Assembly (NCBI GenBank): GCA_903835005.1
Contig: CAILLK010000124.1
Span: forward strand, 1-36,257
Direction: 5' to 3'
Source of the DNA: an uncultured Bacteroidota bacterium
GTDB lineage: Bacteria; Bacteroidota; Bacteroidia; Chitinophagales; Chitinophagaceae
Length of the DNA stretch: 36,257 bases
Below are positions 14,551 to 23,246 of this stretch, in pieces (the first letter of the stretch is position 1; every line of letters starts with the position of its first letter). The position numbers were made by a program, and so were the translations under genes. The notes under the pieces were generated by a model. That model was not told the origin of the DNA, did not search any database, and saw only the letters and a program-made list of their open reading frames with translations.

Positions 14551-17070
14551 ATGAAAAGATACTTAATAGTTCCGATATTACTTTGCCTTACCCTGTCGGC
14601 AACTGCCAGGCATAAGCACCATAAAGGTGCAACAGCTTCGGCACCTGCTAAACCAGAGGATTCGGGTGCTAAGAATGGCCCCAAACCTTTTGATAAGGTG
14701 ATTACAGATAAGGCAGTAACTAATAAAGGCCTGATAACCGTTCATAAACTGGATGATAAGTACTATTTCGAGATACCGGACAGCCTTATGGGCCGGCAGA
14801 TGATTGTAACTACCCGATACAGCAAGATGGCGGGTGGTGGTGGTGTATATGCTGGTGAGATGGCTAACAGTCAGACTGTGATATGGGAAAAAGGGCCAAA
14901 TAAAAATGTTTTCCTGAGGGTCGTAACAACGATCAGCATAGCTGATTCCACGCATGATATTTATAAAGCCGTAACCAGTTCCAATCTCAATCCAATTGCC
15001 TTTGCTTTTGAAATAAAGGCATATGGTAAAGACTCCACTTCCGTAGTAATAGATGTTTCTGATTTTTTTAAGGGAGACAACCATCCGGTTTCATTAAATG
15101 AATTCAGTAAGAAACGGTTTAACCTGGGAAGCCAGGTTTCAGACAGGTCTTATATTGCAGCAATACACACTTACCCCATTAATACCGAAGTGCGTGTTGT
15201 TCGCACATTTAACTCCACACCTTCCTTCACACCGCCATCTCCGGGTTCCTTCCCCGGTACTACCCTCAGGGCAGCTGCGGTAGCCAATGCAGTTACGTTA
15301 GAAACCAATAATTCATTTGTATTGCTGCCAAAGGTGCCCATGCAGAAGCGTTTGTTTGACCCTCGTGTAGGCTTTTTTCAGGATGATTATGAAGTATACA
15401 CCGATGACCAGCAGAAAGTGGAAGCCCAGAGTTTTATTGTGCGCTGGAGGCTGGAACCTAAGGACGAGGATATTGAAAAATGGAAAAGAGGGGAACTGGT
15501 AGAGCCCAAAAAACCGATTGTTTATTACATAGATCCTGCTACACCAAAAAAATGGAAACCCTACCTGATATTGGGGATCAATGACTGGCAGAAGGCGTTT
15601 GAAAAAGCAGGATTCAAAAACGCAATAATGGGTAAGGAATGGGATGATAAAGATTCTACAATGAATCTTGAAGATGCCAGGTTTTCAGTTTTGCGTTACC
15701 TGCCATCTGATATAGAAAATGCCTATGGCCCCAATGTGCATGATCCCCGTAGCGGTGAGATAATAGAGAGCCACATAGCCTGGTATCACAATGTGATGAA
15801 ACTGCTGCACGACTGGTATATGATACAAACAGCAGCGGTAGACCCGAGGGCAAGGAAAATGGAATTTGATGATGAACTGATGGGCAACCTGATACGTTTT
15901 GTTTCGTCGCACGAGGTTGGGCATACGCTTGGGTTGCGGCATAATATGGGTAGCAGCAGCCGCACACCAGTGGAGAAGCTTAGGGACAAGGCTTGGGTGG
16001 AAGCTCATGGGCATACTGCATCTATTATGGATTATGCCCGCTTTAATTATGTGGCCCAGCCCGAAGATAGTATCAGTGAGGCAGGGCTGTTTCCCCGTAT
16101 CGGTGATTATGATAAATGGGCTATTCAATGGGGCTACAAAGCAAGTTTTGCAAAAGATGAAAAGGAAGATAAAAAAATTGTCAATAAATGGGTGATTGAC
16201 AGTCTGAAAGCTAACCCGCGGCTGTGGTTCGGAACTGAATCGAATCAATATGATCCCAGGGAGCAAACCGAAGACCTTGGTGATAACTCCATGAAGGCAA
16301 GTGAATATGGTATACTGAACCTGAAAAGGATCATTCTGAGATTGCCTGAATGGACCAGGGAGGAAGCAGATAAATACGATAACCTGAGCGATATGTATTA
16401 TGCACTTACAGGTCAGTTCGGCCGCTATATGGGGCATGTACTGAAGAATGTCGGAGGAGTATATGAAACGCCTAAAAGCATTGAGCAGGCAGGGGAAGAT
16501 GTTTATGAACCAACTCCAAAAGTCATTCAGCAAGATGCTGTGGCATTTCTCAATAAACAACTCTTTGAAACTCCGGAATGGCTGCTGAACAAAGAAATAC
16601 TCAACAAGATCAGTAACCCGGTTGCCAATGAAAATGTATGCAATATACAGACAGGTATTCTGAACAGCCTGCTTTCCGGAGCCCGGTTAAACAGACTGGT
16701 TGTTTCGGCCAACAGGTATGGCGATAATATCACTTACCCGCTGGAAGATATGATGAATGATGTGAAGAAAGGCATATGGAACGAACTGGTGAGTAATAAG
16801 CCAATTGACGGTTACAGGCGTAATCTGCAAAAAGCTTATGTAGACGCACTCGCCAATATTCTTAATCCGCCACCTGCGCCGGCAGCTAATGGATTCATGG
16901 CGCCACCAGCCATAAAAAATACCGATGTTGCATCGGTAGCAAGGGCACAAATGTTTGTATTAAGGAATCAGATTAATGCAGCAATTCCCGGCACAAAAGA
17001 CAAGATGAGTAAATATCATCTGGAGGATGTGTCGGAAAGGATAAAGAAAGCCCTGGATCCTAAAAGTTGA
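14551..17070 (+). CDS. Secreted zinc-dependent metalloprotease (DUF5117/DUF4953 type)
   Basis: An 839-residue protein; ATG 14551 gives a proper signal peptide (MKRYLIVPILLCLTLSATA), whereas the in-frame TTG at 14515 adds a polar stretch before it. The mature N-terminal region (about 40-330) matches the DUF5118/DUF5117 part of this Bacteroidota family. The catalytic domain holds SSHEVGHTLGLRHNMGSS, with zinc ligands His454, His458 and His464 and catalytic Glu455. A Met-turn-like SIMDYARF follows near 491-498, as in metzincin-like enzymes. Length is normal for the family. Periplasmic or extracellular; substrate unknown. It stands alone between two terminators, next to the cystatin island, but cystatins do not target metallopeptidases. 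Confidence 0.92.
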   Translation: MKRYLIVPILLCLTLSATARHKHHKGATASAPAKPEDSGAKNGPKPFDKVITDKAVTNKGLITVHKLDDKYYFEIPDSLMGRQMIVTTRYSKMAGGGGVYAGEMANSQTVIWEKGPNKNVFLRVVTTISIADSTHDIYKAVTSSNLNPIAFAFEIKAYGKDSTSVVIDVSDFFKGDNHPVSLNEFSKKRFNLGSQVSDRSYIAAIHTYPINTEVRVVRTFNSTPSFTPPSPGSFPGTTLRAAAVANAVTLETNNSFVLLPKVPMQKRLFDPRVGFFQDDYEVYTDDQQKVEAQSFIVRWRLEPKDEDIEKWKRGELVEPKKPIVYYIDPATPKKWKPYLILGINDWQKAFEKAGFKNAIMGKEWDDKDSTMNLEDARFSVLRYLPSDIENAYGPNVHDPRSGEIIESHIAWYHNVMKLLHDWYMIQTAAVDPRARKMEFDDELMGNLIRFVSSHEVGHTLGLRHNMGSSSRTPVEKLRDKAWVEAHGHTASIMDYARFNYVAQPEDSISEAGLFPRIGDYDKWAIQWGYKASFAKDEKEDKKIVNKWVIDSLKANPRLWFGTESNQYDPREQTEDLGDNSMKASEYGILNLKRIILRLPEWTREEADKYDNLSDMYYALTGQFGRYMGHVLKNVGGVYETPKSIEQAGEDVYEPTPKVIQQDAVAFLNKQLFETPEWLLNKEILNKISNPVANENVCNIQTGILNSLLSGARLNRLVVSANRYGDNITYPLEDMMNDVKKGIWNELVSNKPIDGYRRNLQKAYVDALANILNPPPAPAANGFMAPPAIKNTDVASVARAQMFVLRNQINAAIPGTKDKMSKYHLEDVSERIKKALDPKS

Positions 17071-17319
17071 TCTGACCTAATTTTTGATTTAAAAATCGGT
17101 TGAAATTTAATAACTAGAAAATATAATGTATTTTAGGCGGAATTCCATATTAACTTTCTACTAATGGTAAACTTATATCCAAGTCAATCCGGTGGATGAG
17201 ATTAAGCAATTAAATCCATTAAATTTAATGTATTTGTAAAAAATTAAAAAAAATATTTTGAAATTATTAGAAGAGTGCTTATTTTCGCAATAGTTTTCAT
17301 AGTGATAGGGTTTATAGGG
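17071..17319 (+). other. Intergenic region after the metalloprotease gene
   Basis: AT-rich stretch with no gene. ATTTTTGATTTAAAAAT near 17089-17105 is a weak hairpin that may end the protease transcript. TTTG near 17234 and TATTTTG near 17257 loosely resemble promoter elements ahead of the terminator at 17320. Confidence 0.35.
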
Positions 17320-17349
17320 GCTGGCCTGTTCTCAGGCTGGCTTTTTTTT
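17320..17349 (+). terminator. Strong intrinsic terminator 250 bases after the metalloprotease
   Basis: GCTGGCCTG (17320-17328) pairs with CAGGCTGGC (17333-17341), with two G-U wobbles and loop TTCT, followed by eight Ts. It is too far from the upstream stop to be the obvious end of that gene, so it may end a small transcript or a long 3' tail. Confidence 0.85.
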
Positions 17350-17388
17350 ATTTAAAATTGCTTATATTACACGCTAAAACCTGAAAGT

Positions 17389-18468
17389 ATGCGTTTGTCA
17401 TTACTTGGCTTCATTACTATACTTGGTTGTGCATATAGCTCAGTAGCACAACCGCTGGCAGCCTACACAGATATCCAGAATCAATTGATGGTATGGGACA
17501 AAGGTATGATTCATAAAGTAGATTATATGCCGCCTACAAGCATGAAAATAGGCCGGACAGCAATTCCTTACCTTGATAATTCCAGATCCTTTAAAATCTT
17601 TTATAACGGCGCTGTGCAATCCGTTAATATCGGCTTTACCAATGCCTATTTTGTTACCGATAACCTCGTGGCATTTCTTAACCAGAAGTCGCTGAATGTA
17701 TTTGACCGGGGAGTTGTCAAAAACCTTTGCGGTGTCTGCGATCAGTATTTTGTTGGAGATAGCGTGGTTTTATTCCTCGACAGCTATAAGGGCGAATACA
17801 GAGCTTATTACAATGGCAAAATAACTACTGTGGAATCCTTTATCCCCGACAGTACGCTATCGAGGTGTAAAGTTTCTGATAACATAATTGCCTTCGATAA
17901 CTTTGCAAGTCTTTTCCGTATTTTTTACCGGGGCGAACTGCTGGCTCAGGAAGAATTCCCTGTCAATAATTTTGATGTTGGACGGAATACTGTGGCATAT
18001 GTGGATGTTGATCATAAATTTAAGATTTTTCACAAAGGACAGACTTATGTGATTGACGATTATGCCCCGACTTCCTTTAAAGCAGGTGACGATCTCGTTG
18101 CTTTTGTTTCGGGCGATGGTTACTTTAAGGTGTTTTACGGCGACAGCCTGCATACTATTGGCTTTATGAACCCGAGTTACCAGGTTGGCGATAATATTGT
18201 TGCTTACAAAGACCCGGGGGGAATGTTTAAAATTTTCTACAAAGGCAACCTTACCGAAATGGAAAATTATTATCCCTCCAGTATTACCATTCAATACAAT
18301 TCTCTTGCCTATATTAATACATCCGGAACACTACGCCTGTTTACAGAAGGGGAAGCTTATGATGTTACCAATGCAGAACTATCCAACTGGTCCTTGAATT
18401 ACGATGTTATCACCTACCAGATAGGGCAGGGCATCTTCAAGATATTTTACAAAGGGACAGAGTATTAA
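17389..18468 (+). CDS. Secreted protein of ten ~35-residue repeats
   Basis: A 359-residue protein with a signal peptide (MRLSLLGFITILGCAYSSVA, mature start QPLAAY). The whole mature part consists of about ten tandem copies of a unit with consensus DNiVAYxDxxGxFKIFYKG followed by a variable segment and a YxPxSFxVG end. The clearest copies start at DNIIAF, NTVAYV, DDLVAF and DNIVAY. Each unit reads as two to three beta-strands, so a propeller or solenoid is likely. There is no T9SS domain or lipobox. I know no function for it; periplasmic location is inferred from the signal peptide. It converges on the glycosyltransferase gene. Confidence 0.85.
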   Translation: MRLSLLGFITILGCAYSSVAQPLAAYTDIQNQLMVWDKGMIHKVDYMPPTSMKIGRTAIPYLDNSRSFKIFYNGAVQSVNIGFTNAYFVTDNLVAFLNQKSLNVFDRGVVKNLCGVCDQYFVGDSVVLFLDSYKGEYRAYYNGKITTVESFIPDSTLSRCKVSDNIIAFDNFASLFRIFYRGELLAQEEFPVNNFDVGRNTVAYVDVDHKFKIFHKGQTYVIDDYAPTSFKAGDDLVAFVSGDGYFKVFYGDSLHTIGFMNPSYQVGDNIVAYKDPGGMFKIFYKGNLTEMENYYPSSITIQYNSLAYINTSGTLRLFTEGEAYDVTNAELSNWSLNYDVITYQIGQGIFKIFYKGTEY

Positions 18469-18634
18469 AACTCGCTCCCAGCTATTGAAGAGGAGTTGTT
18501 AGTTCATAGCATTTAACCCGGGAATTCTGATTTGGCTTTTCCCTAAAAAGATTAAATATTTCTGGCAGTTTTATCTTTTATAATTTCCAGAAACGTCAAA
18601 TTAAAGATATACTGCTGAAATTATATTCGCCTGC

Positions 18635-18665
18635 TAAGCCCCTTTAGGGGTTTGGAGTTTGGGGT
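18635..18665. repeat. Short GC-rich repeat with CCCC-TTTA-GGGG hairpin at the glycosyltransferase 3' end
   Basis: CCCC (18639-18642) and GGGG (18647-18650) form a short stem whose loop contains the glycosyltransferase stop codon. Next to it GGGGTTT, GGAGTTT, GGGGTTT units repeat. Such elements are commonly scattered between genes in this phylum. It appears to encode the last residues PQTPNP of the protein. Confidence 0.55.
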
Positions 18666-19405
18666 TTTTGATAAAGCTTACTTTTCAACATTCCCCATTT
18701 ATGAAACCTGTGTGTTAAAGATACCCGCAACACACCTCTTCCATACTTCATGCTCCGGCTGAAATTGATGCTGGATGCTTCTTCAAAGTACTTGGTAGGA
18801 CAGGTTACTTCAGCTATTTCAAAACCGTTCATGAATATCTGCGAGATCATCTCATTGTCAAATACAAAATCATCGCTGTTGTGTGTGAAATCTATCGACC
18901 GGATCACCTCTGCACTGAAAGCACGGTATCCGGTATGGTATTCGCTCAGTTTTTGCCGCAGCATTATATTCTCAAACAAAGTAAGAAACCGGTTAAAAAT
19001 ATATTTGTAAACTGGCATACCTCCTCTCAGAGCACCTCGGCCAAGGATACGTGATGCCAGCACCACCGGATATACATCATAAGCTATTATGGATGACATA
19101 GCCAGTACCAGCTTGGGTGTATACTGGTAATCCGGATGAAGCATGATCACAATATCAGCTCCAAGGTCCAGGGCCTTCTTATAGCAGCTTTTCTGGTTGC
19201 CGCCATAACCTTTATTCACCTCATGCTTGATGATGTTCCTTATCCCCAGGCGTTGCCCTTCAGCCACAGTGTCATCGCGGCTGTTGTCATCTACCAGTAC
19301 CACATCATCCACAATATCAAGCGGAATCTCCTTATAAGTGCGTTCAAGGGTTCGTGCGGCATTATAAGCCGGCAATACAACCACTATTTTTTTACCGTTG
19401 AGCAT
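18644..19405 (-). CDS. Family 2 glycosyltransferase (dolichyl-phosphate sugar synthase-like)
   Basis: A 253-residue GT-A fold enzyme. It has VVVLPAYNAARTLERTYKEI at the N-terminus, VVLVDDNSRDDTVAEGQRLG (nucleotide binding), then IVIMLHPDYQYTP (DxD-like metal site) and the acceptor-side motif SEYHTGYRAFSAEVI. No membrane helices are present, unlike larger DPM/GtrB proteins, so it should be a soluble or peripheral enzyme that transfers a sugar from a nucleotide to a lipid or polysaccharide carrier. The C-terminal KPQTPNP is encoded by a repetitive element. A -7 element lies 11 bases ahead of the ATG, consistent with this start. Confidence 0.9.
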   Translation of the reverse strand: MLNGKKIVVVLPAYNAARTLERTYKEIPLDIVDDVVLVDDNSRDDTVAEGQRLGIRNIIKHEVNKGYGGNQKSCYKKALDLGADIVIMLHPDYQYTPKLVLAMSSIIAYDVYPVVLASRILGRGALRGGMPVYKYIFNRFLTLFENIMLRQKLSEYHTGYRAFSAEVIRSIDFTHNSDDFVFDNEMISQIFMNGFEIAEVTCPTKYFEEASSINFSRSMKYGRGVLRVSLTHRFHKWGMLKSKLYQKPQTPNP

Positions 19406-19415
19406 ATTTGTGCGG

Positions 19416-19423
19416 CAAATGTA
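19416..19423 (-). promoter_or_regulatory. -7 promoter element of the glycosyltransferase gene
   Basis: On the minus strand TACATTTG matches TAnnTTTG and ends 10 bases before the ATG at 19405. No good -33 TTTG is seen at the expected distance. Confidence 0.45.
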
Positions 19424-19520
19424 ATATTAATCCTGAAAAACAGGAAGTCCAATATAAACTGTTTGCGATTGAGATAAAAATCAGTTAAGGAAAAACGGGA
19501 CCTTTGAATGCCTTACCCGC

Positions 19521-19979
19521 TTAATTAGGGGCCTTTACCGAGAATGAGCCATTGGCAACTGTATAACCGGCAGTAGTAAAGTTAAAGGTACCTTTTATAT
19601 CAGGCGACAGTGATGTAATATTAATTGATCCGCCGTTTGCTGGAATACCTGTACCCAGAAAACCTCCTGTAGGATAATAATAGGCAGTAACTATTCCGGT
19701 GCCAATAGCATAATTACCCCCGGTTGTAACATTGGTCAACGTTATCTGAATGGCTTTGCCGTTTGAATCCAGCCCGTTTATATTAACATATTCAATGCCT
19801 CCTGATGGCAGCAGCACTGCGCTGGTTGACCCGGGTTTCACCGTATTGAATGCATAGGCCGATACAGTGCATACCATGTAGGCTGAGTCGGTAGTTCCTG
19901 TATTATTACTGCTTTTGGAACAACTGTGAAATGAAATCGAAAGTACAGTTAAAATGCAAAGTGTGATAATAACTCTCAT
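19521..19979 (-). CDS. Small lipoprotein (DUF6252-like)
   Basis: A 152-residue protein with a lipoprotein signal peptide ending SFHSC, so Cys20 should be lipidated. The following KSSNNTGTTDS is a typical disordered tether. The mature domain has the pattern IQITLTNVTTGGNYAIGTG, then GTFNFTTAG and VANGSFSVK, characteristic of small beta-sandwich lipoproteins found repeatedly in Bacteroidota (DUF6252-type by resemblance). It is probably attached to the outer membrane; function unknown. The gene is monocistronic. Confidence 0.82.
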   Translation of the reverse strand: MRVIITLCILTVLSISFHSCSKSSNNTGTTDSAYMVCTVSAYAFNTVKPGSTSAVLLPSGGIEYVNINGLDSNGKAIQITLTNVTTGGNYAIGTGIVTAYYYPTGGFLGTGIPANGGSINITSLSPDIKGTFNFTTAGYTVANGSFSVKAPN

Positions 19980-20044
19980 AAAACTAAATAATTTTACAAT
20001 ATAAGTAGCAATGCATTATTTTGACTGCTGCGAATGCCCAAAGA

Positions 20045-20503
20045 TTAATTGAACTCCATATGCGTGGCAATCAGGTTGCTGTTGGCACGAGCCAGTATCC
20101 TGCCCTGCATATCATACACATGGCATTCCACATTGATTATCTTTTTACCTGTCCGCAACACTTTTGATTCTGCTCTCATTCGCTCTCCTTTTTTTACTGC
20201 ATAAAGGAAATCAACATTAAGCGTAAGCGAAGTATAGTTCTGGCCTGCATCCAGGCTTACAACAGCCCATCCAATTGCTTCATCTATCACGAGGCTCATC
20301 ATCCCTCCGTGAATATTGCCATACGGATTGGTCATTTCACTTTTAATTTCGAGGCTCAGCTTTGCTTCTCCTTTGTCAATGTGCTCCAGGGTAAAACCCA
20401 GCCAGTTGCCTGCAGGTGACCTTGAATCAGTTACGAGTTTCCCTTCAAACGTTTCTTTAATCCAGTTCAGCACACTTCCAGGCGGTATGTCTTTATATCC
20501 CAT
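20045..20503 (-). CDS. PaaI-type hotdog thioesterase
   Basis: A 152-residue hotdog-fold acyl-CoA thioesterase. The signature reads MTNPYGNIHGGMMSLVIDEAIGWA, with the HGG motif and the Asp/Glu of the helix as likely catalytic residues, followed by SLTLNVDFLYAVKKGERM, typical of the PaaI/YbdB branch. ATG 20503 gives MGYKDIPPGSVLNWIKE, matching the usual length. An upstream in-frame ATG (20530) would add nine residues. TACCTTTG, a -7-like element, lies immediately before ATG 20503 on the minus strand, which favours the shorter start. The natural acyl substrate is unknown. Confidence 0.9.
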   Translation of the reverse strand: MGYKDIPPGSVLNWIKETFEGKLVTDSRSPAGNWLGFTLEHIDKGEAKLSLEIKSEMTNPYGNIHGGMMSLVIDEAIGWAVVSLDAGQNYTSLTLNVDFLYAVKKGERMRAESKVLRTGKKIINVECHVYDMQGRILARANSNLIATHMEFN

Positions 20504-20650
20504 ATGGCAAAGGTAGTGCTGTTGAGCCATCGCGGTTGTTAAATTCAGAAACAACCGGATTCAGTACAAGTATAAAAAAAGTAAAAAAATTATGGAGGCT
20601 TTTGTCTTTTTTCAATCGAAATAACTATTTTTATATTCAAATTGGTATTT

Positions 20651-22243
20651 ATGACTAAAAAACTCCTCTTACTTACCGCACTTTTATTATTGCAGAAAGC
20701 CTTATCGGCTTCAGTTCCAGACTGGAGTACCCAGGTGGCGCCAATATTATACAACCATTGCACCTCCTGCCATCACGATGGTGGTATAGCGCCTTTCTCA
20801 TTACTTACCTATGAGGAGGCTACACTTTACGCTACTAATATTTCAACCTATGTAAATGGCAGAATAATGCCTCCATGGCCTCCGGACCCAAGCTATTCGC
20901 ACCTGGCTCACGAGCGGGTTTTATCAACTGCTGATATTGCCACTATCACTGCATGGGTATCGGGTGGAACACCCATGGGCGATACCCTGCTGGCGCCGCC
21001 TAAGCCTGTGTATGGCAATACCGGGATGATTGCCGGTACTCCCGACCTCATTATTCAGTGTCCCACATTTACATCTCCGGCCTCCTCTAGCGATGTTTAC
21101 CAATGTTTTGTCATTCCGAGTGGTTTGGTTGCCGATAAATACATTTCCTCATTCGAAGCCATACCCGGAAATCCTCAATGTGTGCACCATGTGCTGGTTT
21201 TTGCCGATACTACAGGAGTTTGCGCCGGTCTTCAGGCCGCAAGTGTAGCTGCAGGCACAGGTCCCGGTTATCCCGAATTTGGGGGCACCGGCAGCAATAG
21301 TTCTTCCATGCTGGGAGTATGGGTTCCGGGCAGTATGCCCATGAGTTATCCTGTTGGTTTTGGCCTCAAAATCCCCCATAATGCCGACATCATTGTTCAG
21401 GTGCATTATCCTGCAGGCACTGTAGGGATGAAAGACAGCACCAAAATCCACTTCTACTTTGCGCCCTCGGCGGGTATTAGGGAAGTGTTTATGGAACCTG
21501 TTTTATACCATGATTTCGATATGACTAATGGCCCGCTGATGATACCTGCCGACACCATCAAGACTTTCTACGAACAGTTCCCGGCTCCCGGCGATATGAC
21601 CTTGCTGGGCGCATTCCCGCATATGCATCTTATTGGGCAGACCATAAAAAGCTATGGTGTATTGCCCACAGGTGATACCGACAAGTATGTAAGTGTGAAC
21701 AAATGGGATTTCCACTGGCAGGGTTTCTACATGTTCAGCAAGTTTAAAAAAGCCCCTGCCGGTACCTTGCTGAGGGCTGAAGCTACTTACAATAATACCT
21801 CCTCCAACCCCTCCAATCCATATAGCCCGCCGCAAAACATTGTGGTAGGGGAGAATACCACCAATGAAATGATGATTGTATTTTTTGTATATACTTCTTA
21901 TCTGCCCGGCGATGAAAACATCATAGTGGATAGTACAATTTTGGCCAGCCCCAATGTTCAGCATACCAATTATTACAACGGCCAGCAGTTGCTGGATGTA
22001 TGTCCAAACCCCGCTGTCAGTAGTATGGTGGTTAAGTGCTTTATGGTCGACCCGGATGTGGGAAGCATTGAACTGGTAGATATGCAGGGTAAAGTAGTGC
22101 GGCAGTATATGACCAATACCTCACTGAAAGAGGGCTACAGCGCCTTCACCTATTCGGTAGATGGCGTAGCCCCCGGCACCTATACACTGGTAATCCGGAC
22201 ATCTCAGCAGGTGCTGACCAAAAAGGTAGTCGTGGTACATTAA
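20651..22243 (+). CDS. Cytochrome c / copper type II monooxygenase-like protein with T9SS domain
   Basis: A 530-residue secreted protein. ATG 20651 starts a signal peptide (MTKKLLLLTALLLLQKALSA). Next is a haem-binding CTSCH (residues 37-41) in a short cytochrome c-like domain, with MPPWPPDP further on. The central region (about 130-430) has CVHHVLVF, then IVQVHYPAG and PHMHLIGQTIKSY. These histidine and methionine motifs correspond to the two copper sites of ascorbate-dependent type II monooxygenases such as PHM. The last 80 residues (VCPNPAVSSMVVKCF to VVVVH) form a T9SS type A sorting domain. It should be surface-exposed or released and may oxidise a substrate with electrons passing via the haem. 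Substrate unknown. Confidence 0.88.
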   Translation: MTKKLLLLTALLLLQKALSASVPDWSTQVAPILYNHCTSCHHDGGIAPFSLLTYEEATLYATNISTYVNGRIMPPWPPDPSYSHLAHERVLSTADIATITAWVSGGTPMGDTLLAPPKPVYGNTGMIAGTPDLIIQCPTFTSPASSSDVYQCFVIPSGLVADKYISSFEAIPGNPQCVHHVLVFADTTGVCAGLQAASVAAGTGPGYPEFGGTGSNSSSMLGVWVPGSMPMSYPVGFGLKIPHNADIIVQVHYPAGTVGMKDSTKIHFYFAPSAGIREVFMEPVLYHDFDMTNGPLMIPADTIKTFYEQFPAPGDMTLLGAFPHMHLIGQTIKSYGVLPTGDTDKYVSVNKWDFHWQGFYMFSKFKKAPAGTLLRAEATYNNTSSNPSNPYSPPQNIVVGENTTNEMMIVFFVYTSYLPGDENIIVDSTILASPNVQHTNYYNGQQLLDVCPNPAVSSMVVKCFMVDPDVGSIELVDMQGKVVRQYMTNTSLKEGYSAFTYSVDGVAPGTYTLVIRTSQQVLTKKVVVVH

Positions 22244-22261
22244 GATATTATTTAAGTTTCT

Positions 22262-22294
22262 GCCCCTGCAATACAAATTTGCAGGGGCTTTTTT
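22262..22294 (+). terminator. Intrinsic terminator after the monooxygenase-like gene
   Basis: GCCCCTGCAA (22262-22271) pairs perfectly with TTGCAGGGGC (22279-22288), followed by TTTTTT. It is 18 bases after the stop codon. Confidence 0.93.
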
Positions 22295-22625
22295 GTTTTT
22301 GTACCACACGCATTTTATTCATTGGTCAAAATTTAATTTCATGGTCAATCTAAGCCAATAAATGTATTCTCGATATGTAGAAGATGGTTCTCAAAAACCA
22401 ACACAGCCCCAAATTCAGAATAACATCTGGAATGGCGCAAATTGGTGCAAAAGCCAGTCATGACTCCTGTGTCGCTAAGCTTTACCTCGTGGATTTTCAT
22501 TGCAATAGGTACCGTCCCGAAATAGATTTTCACAATGGTTTCAGAAATTAGGGCAATTTTGCATTTAAATATGCAATCAACCTTTGATAACTGAATAAAT
22601 AATATATTATTTATTTCAAAACAGC
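22295..22625. other. Convergent intergenic region with an AT palindrome
   Basis: About 330 bases between two convergent genes. A minus-strand frame (22345-22653) lacks any recognisable protein pattern and overlaps the acetyltransferase 3' end. AATAAATAATA (22594-22604) and TATTATTTATT (22605-22615) form a perfect 22-base palindrome just past the acetyltransferase stop and may end that transcript. Confidence 0.4.
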
Positions 22626-23117
22626 TTATCTGACCAGATCTTTCAGCATCCACAATTCGCAGCCATAGTGGCCTGAATTGCCCATTGGTCCGGGCAGGTA
22701 TTTAAACCCGCACTTTTCATACAATCCCATTGCATTAGTCAGTTCAGGCATTGTTTCCAGGTACATCTGTTTATACCCCAGCTGGAGCGCAAGTTCAAAA
22801 CAACGTTCTATCAATTTCTTCCCGAGGCCGATGCCCCTTGCCTCAGGAAGAAGGTAAAGCTTCACCAGTTCGCAGCATCCGTCTTGAAGTCCTTCTGTTG
22901 GATAAACACCCGAACCGCCTACCATTTTGCCATCAGCCTCAGCTATCCAGTAAGCTGAACCTGATTTTGCGAAAACCGAATACAGGTCATCAGTTGTAGG
23001 GTCGTAATATACGGTGCCGGGTTTATTGGCTTTAAACTCGGTAAGCACAGCGCGGATGATGCTTGCGATTTCGGGGTTGTCGGCTTTTTGTAATGGGCGG
23101 AGGGAGATGGATGGCAT
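22626..23117 (-). CDS. GNAT-family N-acetyltransferase
   Basis: A 163-residue acetyltransferase. Motif A reads CCELVKLYLLPEARGIGLGKKLIERC, with the acetyl-CoA pyrophosphate loop RGIGLGKK. The strand-helix pair QMYLETMPELTNAMGLYEKCGF forms motif B. The N-terminus ISLRPLQKADNPEIASII is standard for small-molecule or amino-acid GNATs. The substrate cannot be read from the sequence. It ends beside an AT palindrome that may terminate it. Confidence 0.9.
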   Translation of the reverse strand: MPSISLRPLQKADNPEIASIIRAVLTEFKANKPGTVYYDPTTDDLYSVFAKSGSAYWIAEADGKMVGGSGVYPTEGLQDGCCELVKLYLLPEARGIGLGKKLIERCFELALQLGYKQMYLETMPELTNAMGLYEKCGFKYLPGPMGNSGHYGCELWMLKDLVR

Positions 23118-23246
23118 TCGGTAGTTTAAGAAATTCTAATTGATGAAAAGTCCGGTTTTTGTCCGGCTAATTATGAAGTACAAAATTGCACTCTTTTCTG
23201 CGAAAAAGTTATTTAAAATACCGGTATGCCCGGTGTACCCACAAAA

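Noticed and set aside
15685..16560. Minus-strand frame of 291 codons
   Set aside because: It is antisense to the zinc metalloprotease, including the HExxH region, and its translation is not protein-like.
22345..22653. Minus-strand frame of 102 codons downstream of the GNAT gene
   Set aside because: It overlaps the GNAT 3' end, has no family pattern and crosses an AT palindrome likely to be a terminator.
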